Assembly: GCA_964602895.1 (NCBI GenBank) | Contig: CAZRTG010000050.1 | Coordinates: 1 to 19,349 of the forward strand | DNA from: JAWXBM01 sp964602895 | GTDB lineage: Bacteria; Pseudomonadota; Gammaproteobacteria; Xanthomonadales; SZUA-36 | Direction of reading: 5' to 3' | DNA: 19,349 nt | Shown here: positions 12,753-19,349 of the stretch, in pieces | How positions within the stretch are numbered: position 1 is the first letter of the stretch | How the letters are laid out: every line of letters starts with the position of its first letter | Translations under genes and position numbers: made by a program | The notes under the pieces: model-generated | The model's database searches: none | What the model saw: only the letters and a program-made list of their open reading frames with translations | What the model was told of the DNA's origin: nothing

Positions 12753-14285
12753 ATGAGCCTTGAATTTGAACAGCCGGCGATTTTCCAGGGCAGACTGGTT
12801 CCTGCAGGCAGCCGTCTTGTCGGCTTTGCAGCGCTCGTGCACGGACTGAACCTGCAAGCACCTGTCAGGGCACTGAGCTGTGTATCCGAAAGTCACGTGC
12901 GTGGTAGCCGAAGGCAAGAGAACGATTGGCAGTTGTTTGACAAGCGCTACTGGCCCGGCGATCAGGCTACAGATCACATTGGTTTCGCATTGCGCCATGA
13001 AAACATGGATTTACTCATACTCAAGCGAGCGTTTGAGGCGATTGATGAAAACGCGATGGTTGAATACATTACGTCCGCACCGACGGGCGTCGATACCCGG
13101 CGCAGCTGGTTTTTATACGAAACGCTGACCCGCAAACAACTCGATCTGGAAGATGCCGGAATGGTTCGGTCGGTCGATGTACTTGATCCCAAAAGCTACT
13201 TCACCAGTGAAGCGCGGCTGTCGCGTCGCCATCGGGTTCGGGATAACCTGCTTGGAGACGGTAATTACGTACCTGTACTTCGTCGCACGAGAAAGCTGGA
13301 AGAGTTTCTGAAAAGAAACCTTGCTGAGAAAGCGGCTGAAACGATTGGGCGTACGGGCAGCCATCTTGTTGCACGCGCTGCCAGTTTTCTGCTCCTGGCC
13401 GATAGCCGCGCAAGTTTTGAGATTGAGGGGGAGCGCCCACTGCGTTGTCGTCTGGAGCGTTGGGGCCAGGCGGTGCTGCAGGCAGGGAAGAACGAGCTAA
13501 GCACCGAAGAACTGATACGATTACAAAGCGTTGTCATTCAGGATTCACGTTTTACCCGGAAGGGGCTGCGATACCACGGCGTGTTCGTGGGCGAGCGTGA
13601 CCCGATTGGCTATCCGCTGCCGGAATTTATCGGCGCAAGGCCGGATCAGCTTGAGGGGTTATTGGCCGGGTTGATCGCCGCCAACGAACGGATGCGGCAT
13701 GGCATGCTGGATCCCGTTTTACAGGCAGCAGCAACGGCATTTGGCTTGGTTTATATCCACCCCTTTGAAGATGGTAACGGCCGCGTGCATCGCTGTCTGA
13801 TTCACCACGTCCTGGCAGAGCGAAAATTCACGCCGCCAGGAATGATTTTTCCGGTTTCGTCGGTGATGCTTGACCGAATTGATGACTATCGGGCTACGTT
13901 GCAAGGTCACACAGCTCCTCTGATGGACTACATTGACTGGCTACCAACGCCGGATCACAACGTCACGGTAAAGAATGACACGGGTGACTTGTACCGCCTC
14001 TTTGATTGCACCGAGGCGGCGGAGTTTCTGTACGAGTGTGTTGCACGCACTGTTGAGCATGACTTGCCGAAAGAAATCGACTGCCTGCGCCGTCATGATG
14101 AAACGCAGCGACGTATCATGGAAGCCGTTGAAATGCCTGATCGCCTCGCACAAAATCTCATCATGTTCATGCGGCAAAATCATGGAAAACTTGGACGAAG
14201 ACGCCGTGAGAAGGAATTCGTCGACCTCACCGATGATGAAGTCGCAATGGTTGAGCAGATATACCGTGATGTCTTTGGTGGTTAG
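12753..14285 (+). CDS. Fic domain protein, class II self-inhibited (predicted AMP-transferase)
   Basis: 510 residues from ATG 12753; an ATG at 12735 adds six residues and lacks a Shine-Dalgarno. The Fic motif HPFEDGNGR starts at residue 336 with all catalytic residues present: His for attack, the acidic residue for metal, and GNGR for phosphate binding. Upstream, SFEIEG at residues 221-226 fits the class II inhibitory helix [S/T]xxxE[G/N], in which Glu225 would block ATP placement. A regular flap region (RYHGVFVG, about residues 280-287) precedes the Fic core, and a long N-terminal domain (1-200) and a C-terminal helical domain flank it. Enzymes of this class usually attach AMP to protein hydroxyls. 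The gene stands alone between repeat element B and the higA locus, with a TTCGAC-rich leader. Target is unknown. Confidence 0.85.
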   Translation: MSLEFEQPAIFQGRLVPAGSRLVGFAALVHGLNLQAPVRALSCVSESHVRGSRRQENDWQLFDKRYWPGDQATDHIGFALRHENMDLLILKRAFEAIDENAMVEYITSAPTGVDTRRSWFLYETLTRKQLDLEDAGMVRSVDVLDPKSYFTSEARLSRRHRVRDNLLGDGNYVPVLRRTRKLEEFLKRNLAEKAAETIGRTGSHLVARAASFLLLADSRASFEIEGERPLRCRLERWGQAVLQAGKNELSTEELIRLQSVVIQDSRFTRKGLRYHGVFVGERDPIGYPLPEFIGARPDQLEGLLAGLIAANERMRHGMLDPVLQAAATAFGLVYIHPFEDGNGRVHRCLIHHVLAERKFTPPGMIFPVSSVMLDRIDDYRATLQGHTAPLMDYIDWLPTPDHNVTVKNDTGDLYRLFDCTEAAEFLYECVARTVEHDLPKEIDCLRRHDETQRRIMEAVEMPDRLAQNLIMFMRQNHGKLGRRRREKEFVDLTDDEVAMVEQIYRDVFGG

Positions 14286-14529
14286 TGGCAGTGATTGAAA
14301 CGCAGAAAATTCAGACGTGCGAAATACGCCCCGAAGGGTGAGTAACAGGGATACGACGAATCAGTCTAACCAAGTAGAAGATTTGGGTCAGAGTAAAAAT
14401 ATTTATTCCGACTCAGCGCTCATATCTTCAAGCTCGCCCCTTGGTTTCAATTTGAACTGTCTGATTAATCCATCCCATTCCGGAGTCAGAAAAGTTGGAT
14501 ATTTCAATCAAGAAATTCTGCCAATGGCG
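14286..14529. other. Intergenic region holding a 30-bp imperfect palindrome
   Basis: There is no gene I can support here; a plus-strand reading frame of 83 codons across it has no recognisable content. At 14385-14414, GGGTCAGAGTAAAAAT is followed by a near-mirror ending TTATTCCGACTC, with 12 of 15 pairs complementary. It may be a terminator for the convergent fic and higA genes or a relative of the GGGTCGGA repeats elsewhere in the window. Confidence 0.5.
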
Positions 14530-14829
14530 CTATGCAGAATCAGCATGCAATGGGACTTCCTGCTGTAATCGGTCGCCCAATCTGTCGCACGCTTCTTCCA
14601 GGTCAAAATCAGATTGCAGCCCAATCCAGAATTTCTCAGTGGTTCCAAAATAGCGGGCAAGGCGTATGGCGGTATCGGCTGTGATGGCTCTCTTGCCAAG
14701 CACAATTTCATTGATGCGGCGAGGTGGTACAGAAATATCCCGTGCTACCTGGTTTTGGCTCAGTTCCATTGGAACAAGAAATTCCTCCAGCAGGACTTCG
14801 CCCGGATGAATGTTAGCAAGTTTTTTCAT
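14530..14829 (-). CDS. higA: HigA family antitoxin (XRE-type DNA-binding)
   Basis: 99 residues starting KKLANIHPGEVLLEEFLVPM, the hallmark of HigA/VapI antitoxins. The helix-turn-helix LSQNQVARDISVPPRRINEIVLGKRAITADTA is followed by RLARYFGTTEKFWIGLQSDFDL. These proteins bind their promoter and neutralise HigB, an RNase that cuts translated mRNA. The normal order is higB then higA, but here only the last dozen codons of a HigB-like gene survive upstream (14841-14879), so the antitoxin appears orphaned. It may act as a plain repressor or as a defence against other HigB toxins. The ATG sits 11 nt after the remnant's stop, normal higBA spacing. Confidence 0.9.
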   Translation of the reverse strand: MKKLANIHPGEVLLEEFLVPMELSQNQVARDISVPPRRINEIVLGKRAITADTAIRLARYFGTTEKFWIGLQSDFDLEEACDRLGDRLQQEVPLHADSA

Positions 14830-14840
14830 TTATCAAATTA

Positions 14841-14879
14841 CTACTTGTGATAGTCCACAACAGCTAATTCAATGTGATG
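14841..14879 (-). pseudogene. higB: C-terminal remnant of higB toxin gene
   Basis: On the minus strand the codons directly upstream of higA read HHIELAVVDYHK and stop. HigB proteins typically end in a VDYxDYH-like tail, and the spacing to higA is that of a higBA operon. Further upstream the frame stays open briefly but no longer resembles HigB (no WRxxF-type core), and no HigB start is seen. The toxin is therefore truncated, apparently where the GC-rich island begins. The match is short. Confidence 0.5.
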
Positions 14880-15148
14880 AGAACGCGCTGAGAAAAGAGT
14901 GGTGGTGTAGTTTAACAGAAAACCAAACCCACATATCAGCAGTCTCTCAGCCCCGGTCGGAAGCCTTGAGACCCTCGCGCGATTCCGGGGAAGGATTTCG
15001 CGCAACCGCACATGCCCATGATTGTAAGTTCAGAGAGGCAGATTGGCACTCGCAGTTGCCACGACTGCCGGGGAATCTCGGGGCCGCAACTTGGCTTTCC
15101 TCTCGTTTGTCGCCGTAATGCCCGGCACGAACGACGAAAGGAAATGCC
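14880..15148. other. Junction and leader region of the island
   Basis: About 270 bp without a supportable gene. Composition changes here from AT-rich to GC-rich. A GCGCGA/TCGCGC hairpin lies at 14977-15003. AAAGGAA at 15136-15142 is the Shine-Dalgarno of the next gene. The left attachment site of the island may lie here, but I cannot see its partner because the right end is outside the window. Confidence 0.35.
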
Positions 15149-15511
15149 ATGCAAACCGAACCCGCCTTCACCGAAACGGAGCTTGCACATCGGTGGAACG
15201 TCAGCATCAAGACCCTACAACGCTGGCGCAGTGAAGAACGCGGCCCGCCGTACATCAAGCTCTCAAAGGCCGTCCGCTACCCAGTGGATGAGATCGTCAC
15301 CTATGAGCAGGCGATCCGCCAGGGCATGTCCAACGAAGCGCCGTTGCCATCTTTATGCGACGCGCAGCCCGTTGTCGAATCTCCAACGCCCGTCGCCCCC
15401 GAACCAAAGCGGTACTACTTGAGCGAGGCCTTCGCGCTCATCGCGCAGTACGGCAGTCTTGAAGCGGCCGAGGCCGCGCTGACGGAGGCGCGCGATGAAA
15501 CCCAAGGTTGA
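15149..15511 (+). CDS. Helix-turn-helix DNA-binding protein (excisionase/AlpA-like)
   Basis: 120 residues. The N-terminal 55 residues form a winged HTH of the MerR/excisionase superfamily: FTETELAHRWNVSIKTLQRW, then GPPYIKLSKAVRYPVDEIVTYE, the usual wing. A proline-rich linker leads to a C-terminal helix (YYLSEAFALIAQYGSLEAAEAAL). The ATG at 15149 has AAAGGAA at good distance. It overlaps the next gene, which has a matching HTH, by 17 bp. It likely controls island genes or recombination direction. Short HTH proteins of this type are common beside integrases and recombinases. Confidence 0.75.
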   Translation: MQTEPAFTETELAHRWNVSIKTLQRWRSEERGPPYIKLSKAVRYPVDEIVTYEQAIRQGMSNEAPLPSLCDAQPVVESPTPVAPEPKRYYLSEAFALIAQYGSLEAAEAALTEARDETQG

Positions 15512-16073
15512 TGCCGATAGACAGGGTGCTGTGTCCAGCCCGGATGAGCCAGTCATCACCTATCCTGTCCTCGATGAAAACCAGTTGTCCTCGCGATGGA
15601 ATCTCTCACCCAAGACGCTGCAAAAATGGCGCTCGGAAGGAATCGGCCCACCCGCCTGGCACCTCAACAGATCTGTCCGTTACCTTCTGATGGAGGTCGA
15701 GTCCTTCGAACGCAAGGCTCGGGTCACTTGGAAATCCTCTACCGGACGCCAGTTGTCCGAATCCTCCCCGACGGCACGAGAAGACGCCATCAAGCAGATG
15801 ATGCAGAAGCGGGCCACACGCCGCGATCAGGTTTTTTACTCCGCCAAGGACGTGGTCGACATCACTGGATTGCCCGCTTACTGGATTCACCAGAATCTGG
15901 AACGCCTGCGGCTCGGCATTCCTTTCTACCGGATCGCAAACGGTGATGTCATCCGCTTCAGCATAGAGGAAATCTTCCTCTGGGAGATGCATCACTTGCG
16001 CCCCTGTCGATACCCGGTCGACAGGGGCATTGAGGTCAAAGAACAAGGGGGCACTCACCTGCCATCTGAGTGA
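15495..16073 (+). CDS. Second helix-turn-helix protein, paralogue of the preceding gene
   Basis: 192 residues. Residues about 25-75 repeat the neighbour's domain (LDENQLSSRWNLSPKTLQKW and GPPAWHLNRSVRYLLMEVESFE). A second, different DNA-binding-like segment lies near 110-165 (YSAKDVVDITGLPAYWIHQNLERL, then IPFYRIANGDVIRFSIEEIFLWE), which itself looks like an HTH-plus-wing. The ATG lies inside the end of the upstream gene, so the two are translationally coupled. Two DNA-binding modules in one chain suggest it binds paired sites. Exact role unknown. Confidence 0.7.
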   Translation: MKPKVDADRQGAVSSPDEPVITYPVLDENQLSSRWNLSPKTLQKWRSEGIGPPAWHLNRSVRYLLMEVESFERKARVTWKSSTGRQLSESSPTAREDAIKQMMQKRATRRDQVFYSAKDVVDITGLPAYWIHQNLERLRLGIPFYRIANGDVIRFSIEEIFLWEMHHLRPCRYPVDRGIEVKEQGGTHLPSE

Positions 16074-16132
16074 AAGGGAGTGAGGTTGGCCGCCGCACCT
16101 ACAGGTCGAGGATTTCCGCTGCCCGTTCCTAT

Positions 16133-16162
16133 TTTTCGTCGAATTGTTGCTTTGGACGAAAA
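16133..16162 (+). promoter_or_regulatory. Inverted repeat operator candidate before abiEi
   Basis: TTTTCGTC at 16133-16140 and GACGAAAA at 16155-16162 form a perfect 8-bp inverted repeat with arms 22 bp apart centre to centre, two helical turns. The right arm overlaps the Shine-Dalgarno-like GGACGA and ends 1 nt before the ATG at 16164. AbiEi proteins are known to repress their own operons through inverted repeats, which supports an operator reading. Confidence 0.55.
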
Positions 16163-16163
16163 T

Positions 16164-16787
16164 ATGGAACATACTCCACCCATGCTCTCCAGTACCCACA
16201 ATCAACGCGTCCTCGATCTGGCCAGCCAGAAGGGGCTACTGCGCGCCAGCGATCTGGACGCCATCAGTGCGCCGCGGGTCGTTCTGACGCGCCTGACCGC
16301 TGCGGGTCTACTAGAGAAGGTGGGGCGTGGCCTGTACCGTCTGCCGGATGCACAGGTTTCGGAATTCGAGAGCCTTGGCACCATCGCCACCAAGGTACCT
16401 CAAGCGGTGTTCTGCCTGCTTACGGCGCTGCAGTTTCATGAGCTGACCACGCAGCTGCCGCGTCAGATCTGGATCGCCATGCCTCGGGGCAGCCACCCAC
16501 CCCGGGTCGACTACCCGCCCGTCAAGATGGTGCAGTTCACGGGTGATGCCTACTCGGCAGGGATTGAGGAAGTCGAACGCGACGGTGTCAGACTCCGGGT
16601 GTACGGCGTGGCCAAGACCGTGGCGGACTGCTTCAAGCACCGCAACAAGATCGGGCTGGATGTGGCGCTGGAGGCGCTGAAGGACGCTCGGGCGCGCAGC
16701 AAGGCCTCCGTCGACGAAATCTGGCGTTTCGCCAAGATATGCCGCGTGGCCAATGTGATGCGCCCCTATCTGGAGAGCGTTGGATGA
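16164..16787 (+). CDS. abiEi: AbiEi family type IV antitoxin / transcriptional autorepressor
   Basis: 207 residues from ATG 16164; an earlier ATG at 16080 would run through the inverted repeat and is less likely, and 16182 is also possible. The N-terminal winged-helix part (HNQRVLDLASQKGLLRASDLDA, then TRLTAAGLLEKVGRGLYRLP) is the DNA-binding domain of AbiEi proteins. The C-terminal domain follows with VFCLLTALQFHELTTQLPRQIWIAMPRG, VRLRVYGVAKTVADCFKHRNKIGLDVALEAL and a final helical region. The family counters AbiEii and represses the operon. The stop overlaps the abiEii start as ATGA. Confidence 0.9.
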   Translation: MEHTPPMLSSTHNQRVLDLASQKGLLRASDLDAISAPRVVLTRLTAAGLLEKVGRGLYRLPDAQVSEFESLGTIATKVPQAVFCLLTALQFHELTTQLPRQIWIAMPRGSHPPRVDYPPVKMVQFTGDAYSAGIEEVERDGVRLRVYGVAKTVADCFKHRNKIGLDVALEALKDARARSKASVDEIWRFAKICRVANVMRPYLESVG

Positions 16788-17647
16788 GTACTGCCACCCC
16801 AAATGTTGCGGCGTCCGTCCGTGCGCGTCTGCTCAATGTCGCCAAGGCGCAAGGCGTCGACTTCAATCAGGTGCTGGTGCGCTTTGCCTTGGAGCGCATC
16901 CTCTATCGGTTGACCCAGTCGCCGCACGCGGACCGTTTTCTGCTCAAGGGCGCGCTGCTGTTCACGCTCTGGTACGACATGCCACACCGGGCCACACGTG
17001 ACGCCGATCTGTTGGGTTTCGGTGCCAGTGATCTGGAGTCAGTGGCCCAAGTATTCCGGGACATCGCAGCTGTACCGGTCGACGACGGCATCGTGTTCGA
17101 CCCAGCCTCGGTCACAGTCGAGGAGATCCGCAAGGAAGCTGGCTACGGCGGCGTTCGCGTGATGATTGCAGGCGATCTGGCCAGAGCACGCTGCAAGACC
17201 CAAATCGATGTCGGCTTCGGCGACGCCGTCACCCCGGCACCTGTTGATTCGGTCTATCCAGTACTGCTGGAGGAAATGCCCGCGCCACGGCTGCGGGCCT
17301 ACCCAACGTACACCGTCATCGCGGAAAAGCTCCACGCCATCGCATTGCTGGGTATGACCAACAGCCGCCTGAAGGACTACTTCGATCTGTCGGTGCTGTT
17401 GGAACGAGAAACTCTGGACACTGATCTGCTGGCCCAAGCGATCAAGGCCACGTTCGAAAGACGCGGCATGGCGGTTCCTGACGCGCTGCCAGTCGGCCTG
17501 ACGGACGAGTTTGCGCACGACGCTTCGCGCCAGGCGCTGTGGCTGGCATTTCTCAAGAAGAACGAACTTCCGCCAGAACCCTTGCCCGCCATCGTTGGCC
17601 GCTTGAGCGTGGCATTGGCACCCGCGTTGAACACTGTCGCTCGTTGA
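16784..17647 (+). CDS. abiEii: AbiEii family nucleotidyltransferase toxin
   Basis: 287 residues from ATG 16784, which overlaps the antitoxin's TGA. The nucleotidyltransferase core is complete: FLLKGALLFTLW (Lys55-Gly56), then HRATRDADLLGFG with the DxD at residues 73-75, KTQIDVGFGD for the third acidic position, and the C-terminal motif EKLHAIALLGMTNSRLKDYFDLSVLL. The family halts growth on phage infection, and relatives such as MenA-type toxins add nucleotides to tRNA ends. All motifs are intact, so the toxin should be active. It follows abiEi in one operon and rides on a recombinase-bearing island, fitting a phage-defence cargo. Confidence 0.9.
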   Translation: MSTATPNVAASVRARLLNVAKAQGVDFNQVLVRFALERILYRLTQSPHADRFLLKGALLFTLWYDMPHRATRDADLLGFGASDLESVAQVFRDIAAVPVDDGIVFDPASVTVEEIRKEAGYGGVRVMIAGDLARARCKTQIDVGFGDAVTPAPVDSVYPVLLEEMPAPRLRAYPTYTVIAEKLHAIALLGMTNSRLKDYFDLSVLLERETLDTDLLAQAIKATFERRGMAVPDALPVGLTDEFAHDASRQALWLAFLKKNELPPEPLPAIVGRLSVALAPALNTVAR

Positions 17648-17681
17648 ATATCCCTTCATAGGGCAGCCGCTTCGCGCCCTT

Positions 17682-17726
17682 CGCCACGGTCAGTGGCGGT
17701 CTCCATACGGACTTTGCATGGAGACC
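17682..17726 (+). promoter_or_regulatory. Double hairpin masking the Shine-Dalgarno of the zinc-ribbon gene
   Basis: CGCCAC/GTGGCG (17682-17687 and 17693-17698) is followed directly by GGTCTCCAT/ATGGAGACC (17698-17706 and 17718-17726), a perfect 9-bp stem with an 11-nt loop. The GGAG used by the ATG at 17730 lies in the right arm, so the folded RNA would hide it. No T-run follows, so a factor-independent terminator is less likely. Confidence 0.5.
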
Positions 17727-17729
17727 ACG

Positions 17730-18197
17730 ATGACTACTCGACTTTGCGCGCACTGCGGCCACCCCTTCGAACCCCGCCCACAGGTTCCCGACCAAGCGTT
17801 CTGCTCCGCCCCTGAATGCCAGCGGGCTCGCAAGCGCGAATGGCAGCGGGCAAAACTCCAATCCGATCCTGACTACCGCATCAATCAGCAGGCGGCCCAG
17901 CGCGCGTGGTCACAGCGCAATCACGACTATTGGCGCAATCACCGAGACGCACAACACGTCAACGGCGATCAAGGGGGGCAACTTACCACCGCCCATCGGC
18001 AGCAAGTCATCGATCCGGTAAAGATGGACGTGTCAGCACTGCCTTCCGGTATCTACCGGATCACAAGACGTCCAGAGTTTCCCAATGGAACACCGGGCTC
18101 TTGGGTAGTTGAAATCACGCTGCTGTGCGAAACCTGCGAATGCAAGATGGATGCGTCAAGAGATGACTTGATCGACACCCAGGGAATCCAGCCTTAA
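17730..18197 (+). CDS. Cysteine-rich zinc-ribbon-like protein of unknown function
   Basis: 155 residues. The N-terminus holds CAHCG (Cys6, Cys9) and FCSAPEC (Cys25, Cys30), a likely four-cysteine zinc site. A basic, helical stretch rich in Arg, Gln and Asn follows (ARKREWQRAKLQSDPDYRINQQ), then a C-terminal part with CETCECKMD. It may bind nucleic acid. The start at 17730 has GGAG 6 nt upstream; an in-frame ATG at 17718 would lie inside the hairpin and is less likely. It sits between the abiE operon and the recombinase gene. I do not recognise a named family. Confidence 0.6.
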   Translation: MTTRLCAHCGHPFEPRPQVPDQAFCSAPECQRARKREWQRAKLQSDPDYRINQQAAQRAWSQRNHDYWRNHRDAQHVNGDQGGQLTTAHRQQVIDPVKMDVSALPSGIYRITRRPEFPNGTPGSWVVEITLLCETCECKMDASRDDLIDTQGIQP

Positions 18198-18345
18198 CTT
18201 CAAGCCCAAATGGGCTCTCGATCATCCTGGATGGCAACAATTTCAACCATGTGCATTCCGGCCGCGCATTGCAGGTCACGTGTATGCCAATGAGGTGAAA
18301 GGCAGGCCCGAGAGCAAGTTCACACAACATAAAGTGATCGGGTCT

Positions 18346-19349
18346 ATGCAGGCAGAAGAGTTCTCCATTCCGGTGGCGGATCAGCCACCGACATTTCGGG
18401 CCGCCGAGTACGTGCGGATGTCGACCGAGCACCAGCAGTATTCGACGGAAAACCAAGCCGACAAAATCCGCGAGTACGCGGCTCGGCGCAACATCGAAAT
18501 CGTTCGCACCTATGCCGACGAGGGCAAGAGCGGCTTGCGCATCGATGGGCGACGAGCGCTGCAGCAACTGATCAAGGACGTCGAGGCTGGCATCGCGGAC
18601 TACCAGATCATTCTGGTCTATGACGTCAGCCGCTGGGGCCGGTTCCAGGACGCTGATGAGAGCGCCTATTACGAATACATCTGCCGTCGCGCGGGCATCC
18701 AGGTCGCGTACTGCGCAGAGCAGTTCGAAAACGACGGCTCGCCTGTGTCGACCATCGTCAAGGGCGTCAAGCGTGCGATGGCTGGCGAATACAGCCGGGA
18801 GTTGTCGGCCAAGGTGTTTGCCGGGCAGTGCCGCCTGATCGAGTTGGGTTTCCGCCAGGGTGGCCCGGCTGGCTATGGGCTGCGACGTGTGCTGATCGAT
18901 CAGTCCGGCACGCTCAAAGGTGAATTGGCTCGCGGCGAGCACAAGAGCCTGCAAACCGACCGTGTCATTCTTCAGCCGGGACCGGATGATGAGGTCGCCG
19001 TGGTCAACCAGATCTACCGCTGGTTTGTCACCGACAACCTGACGGAGCTGGACATCGCCGAACGGCTGAACGCACAAGGAACGCGTACTGACCTTGGGCG
19101 GGATTGGACACGCGCAACGGTCCGCGAGGTGCTGTCCAACGAGAAATACATCGGCAACAACATCTACAACCGTCGATCTTTCAAGCTCAAGAAGCACCGA
19201 GTGGTTAACAGCCCCGACATGTGGATCAAGAAGGAAGGTGCGTTCGAGGGCATCGTGCCACCAGAGCTCTTCTACACGGCGCAGGGCATCTTGCGCGCAA
19301 GGGCACATCGCTACAGCGACGAGGAGTTGATCGAGAAGCTGCGCAATCT
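18346..19349 (+). CDS. Large serine recombinase, 5' part (runs off the window)
   Basis: 334 codons are visible with no stop. The catalytic N-terminal domain begins YVRMSTEHQQYSTENQ (Ser26 the nucleophile), then GKSGLRIDGRRALQQLI, ILVYDVSRWGRFQDADES and a long helix with KGVKRAMAGEYSRELS. The recombinase domain starts near residue 160 (FRQGGPAGYGLRRVL). Its tail of ELFYTAQGILRARAHR leads into the zinc-ribbon and coiled-coil region beyond the window. Enzymes of this type integrate and excise phages and islands at att sites. An in-frame GTG at 18334 is an alternative start. The 148 bp before it have no gene I can support. This should drive the island's mobility. Confidence 0.9.
   Translation, partial: MQAEEFSIPVADQPPTFRAAEYVRMSTEHQQYSTENQADKIREYAARRNIEIVRTYADEGKSGLRIDGRRALQQLIKDVEAGIADYQIILVYDVSRWGRFQDADESAYYEYICRRAGIQVAYCAEQFENDGSPVSTIVKGVKRAMAGEYSRELSAKVFAGQCRLIELGFRQGGPAGYGLRRVLIDQSGTLKGELARGEHKSLQTDRVILQPGPDDEVAVVNQIYRWFVTDNLTELDIAERLNAQGTRTDLGRDWTRATVREVLSNEKYIGNNIYNRRSFKLKKHRVVNSPDMWIKKEGAFEGIVPPELFYTAQGILRARAHRYSDEELIEKLRN

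Larger units (their letters stand above)
14880..19349. mobile_element. GC-rich genomic island with serine recombinase (left part; right end outside window)
   Basis: All genes from 15149 to the window edge are on the plus strand with short spacers or overlaps, are GC-richer than the flank, and end with a large serine recombinase. Cargo is two helix-turn-helix proteins, the AbiE pair and a zinc-ribbon-like protein. The left limit is inferred from composition and from the truncated higB; it is not proven. Confidence 0.55.

Noticed and set aside
14317..14568. Small 83-codon gene between fic and higA
   Set aside because: It has no Shine-Dalgarno, crosses the palindrome and the end of higA, and has composition unlike the neighbouring proteins.
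17039..17659. Minus-strand frame of 206 codons opposite abiEii
   Set aside because: It is a shadow of the AbiEii gene with no motif of its own.
18115..19308. Long minus-strand frame of 397 codons opposite the recombinase
   Set aside because: It has no family motif and is the antisense of an unmistakable serine recombinase; GC-rich DNA gives long antisense frames.

Overview
The window looks like a chromosomal segment of a gammaproteobacterium (inferred from protein families, Shine-Dalgarno spacing and the type of dispersed repeats; genus not determinable). It joins ordinary core genes, a repeat-rich stretch, and the start of a mobile island that runs off the right edge. Base composition rises visibly to GC-rich from about 14.9 kb, which fits acquired DNA.

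Positions 1-4034: the C-terminal biotinyl domain of a pyruvate carboxylase-type enzyme, then a lipid-linked glycosylation locus. This has a GT-C-like multi-pass membrane protein on the plus strand and, converging on it, a minus-strand operon of a DPM1/GtrB-like GT2 enzyme, a GtrA-like flippase (ATGA overlap) and a methyltransferase. Positions 4295-7666: a monooxygenase-fold protein with a membrane tail, an SRPBCC protein, an aspartate dehydrogenase-like enzyme and a sodium-coupled (NSS) transporter. The last two share one reading frame, interrupted by a single UGA, and the transporter has no normal start codon.

Positions 7671-12560: a secreted zinc metallopeptidase with exact 190-residue repeats, and a small membrane protein. 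Both are bordered by copies of a 257-bp non-autonomous element with 10-bp inverted ends (GGGTCGGACC/GGTCCGACCC). The two element cores have exactly the same length, and their ends have expanded as tandem duplications of 56, 132, 43 and 24 bp. Related GGGTCGGA-containing palindromes lie at 4831-4958 and perhaps 14385-14414.

Positions 12608-14879: a Fic AMP-transferase-type protein with a self-inhibitory motif and a cluster of TTCGAC motifs in its leader, then a HigA antitoxin whose HigB partner survives only as a C-terminal scrap.

Positions ~14880-19349: a GC-rich island with two tandem helix-turn-helix proteins, a complete AbiEi/AbiEii type IV toxin-antitoxin (abortive infection) pair with a likely operator, a cysteine-rich zinc-ribbon-like protein and a serine recombinase cut by the window edge. 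The higB scrap sits where the island begins, so the left junction may be there.
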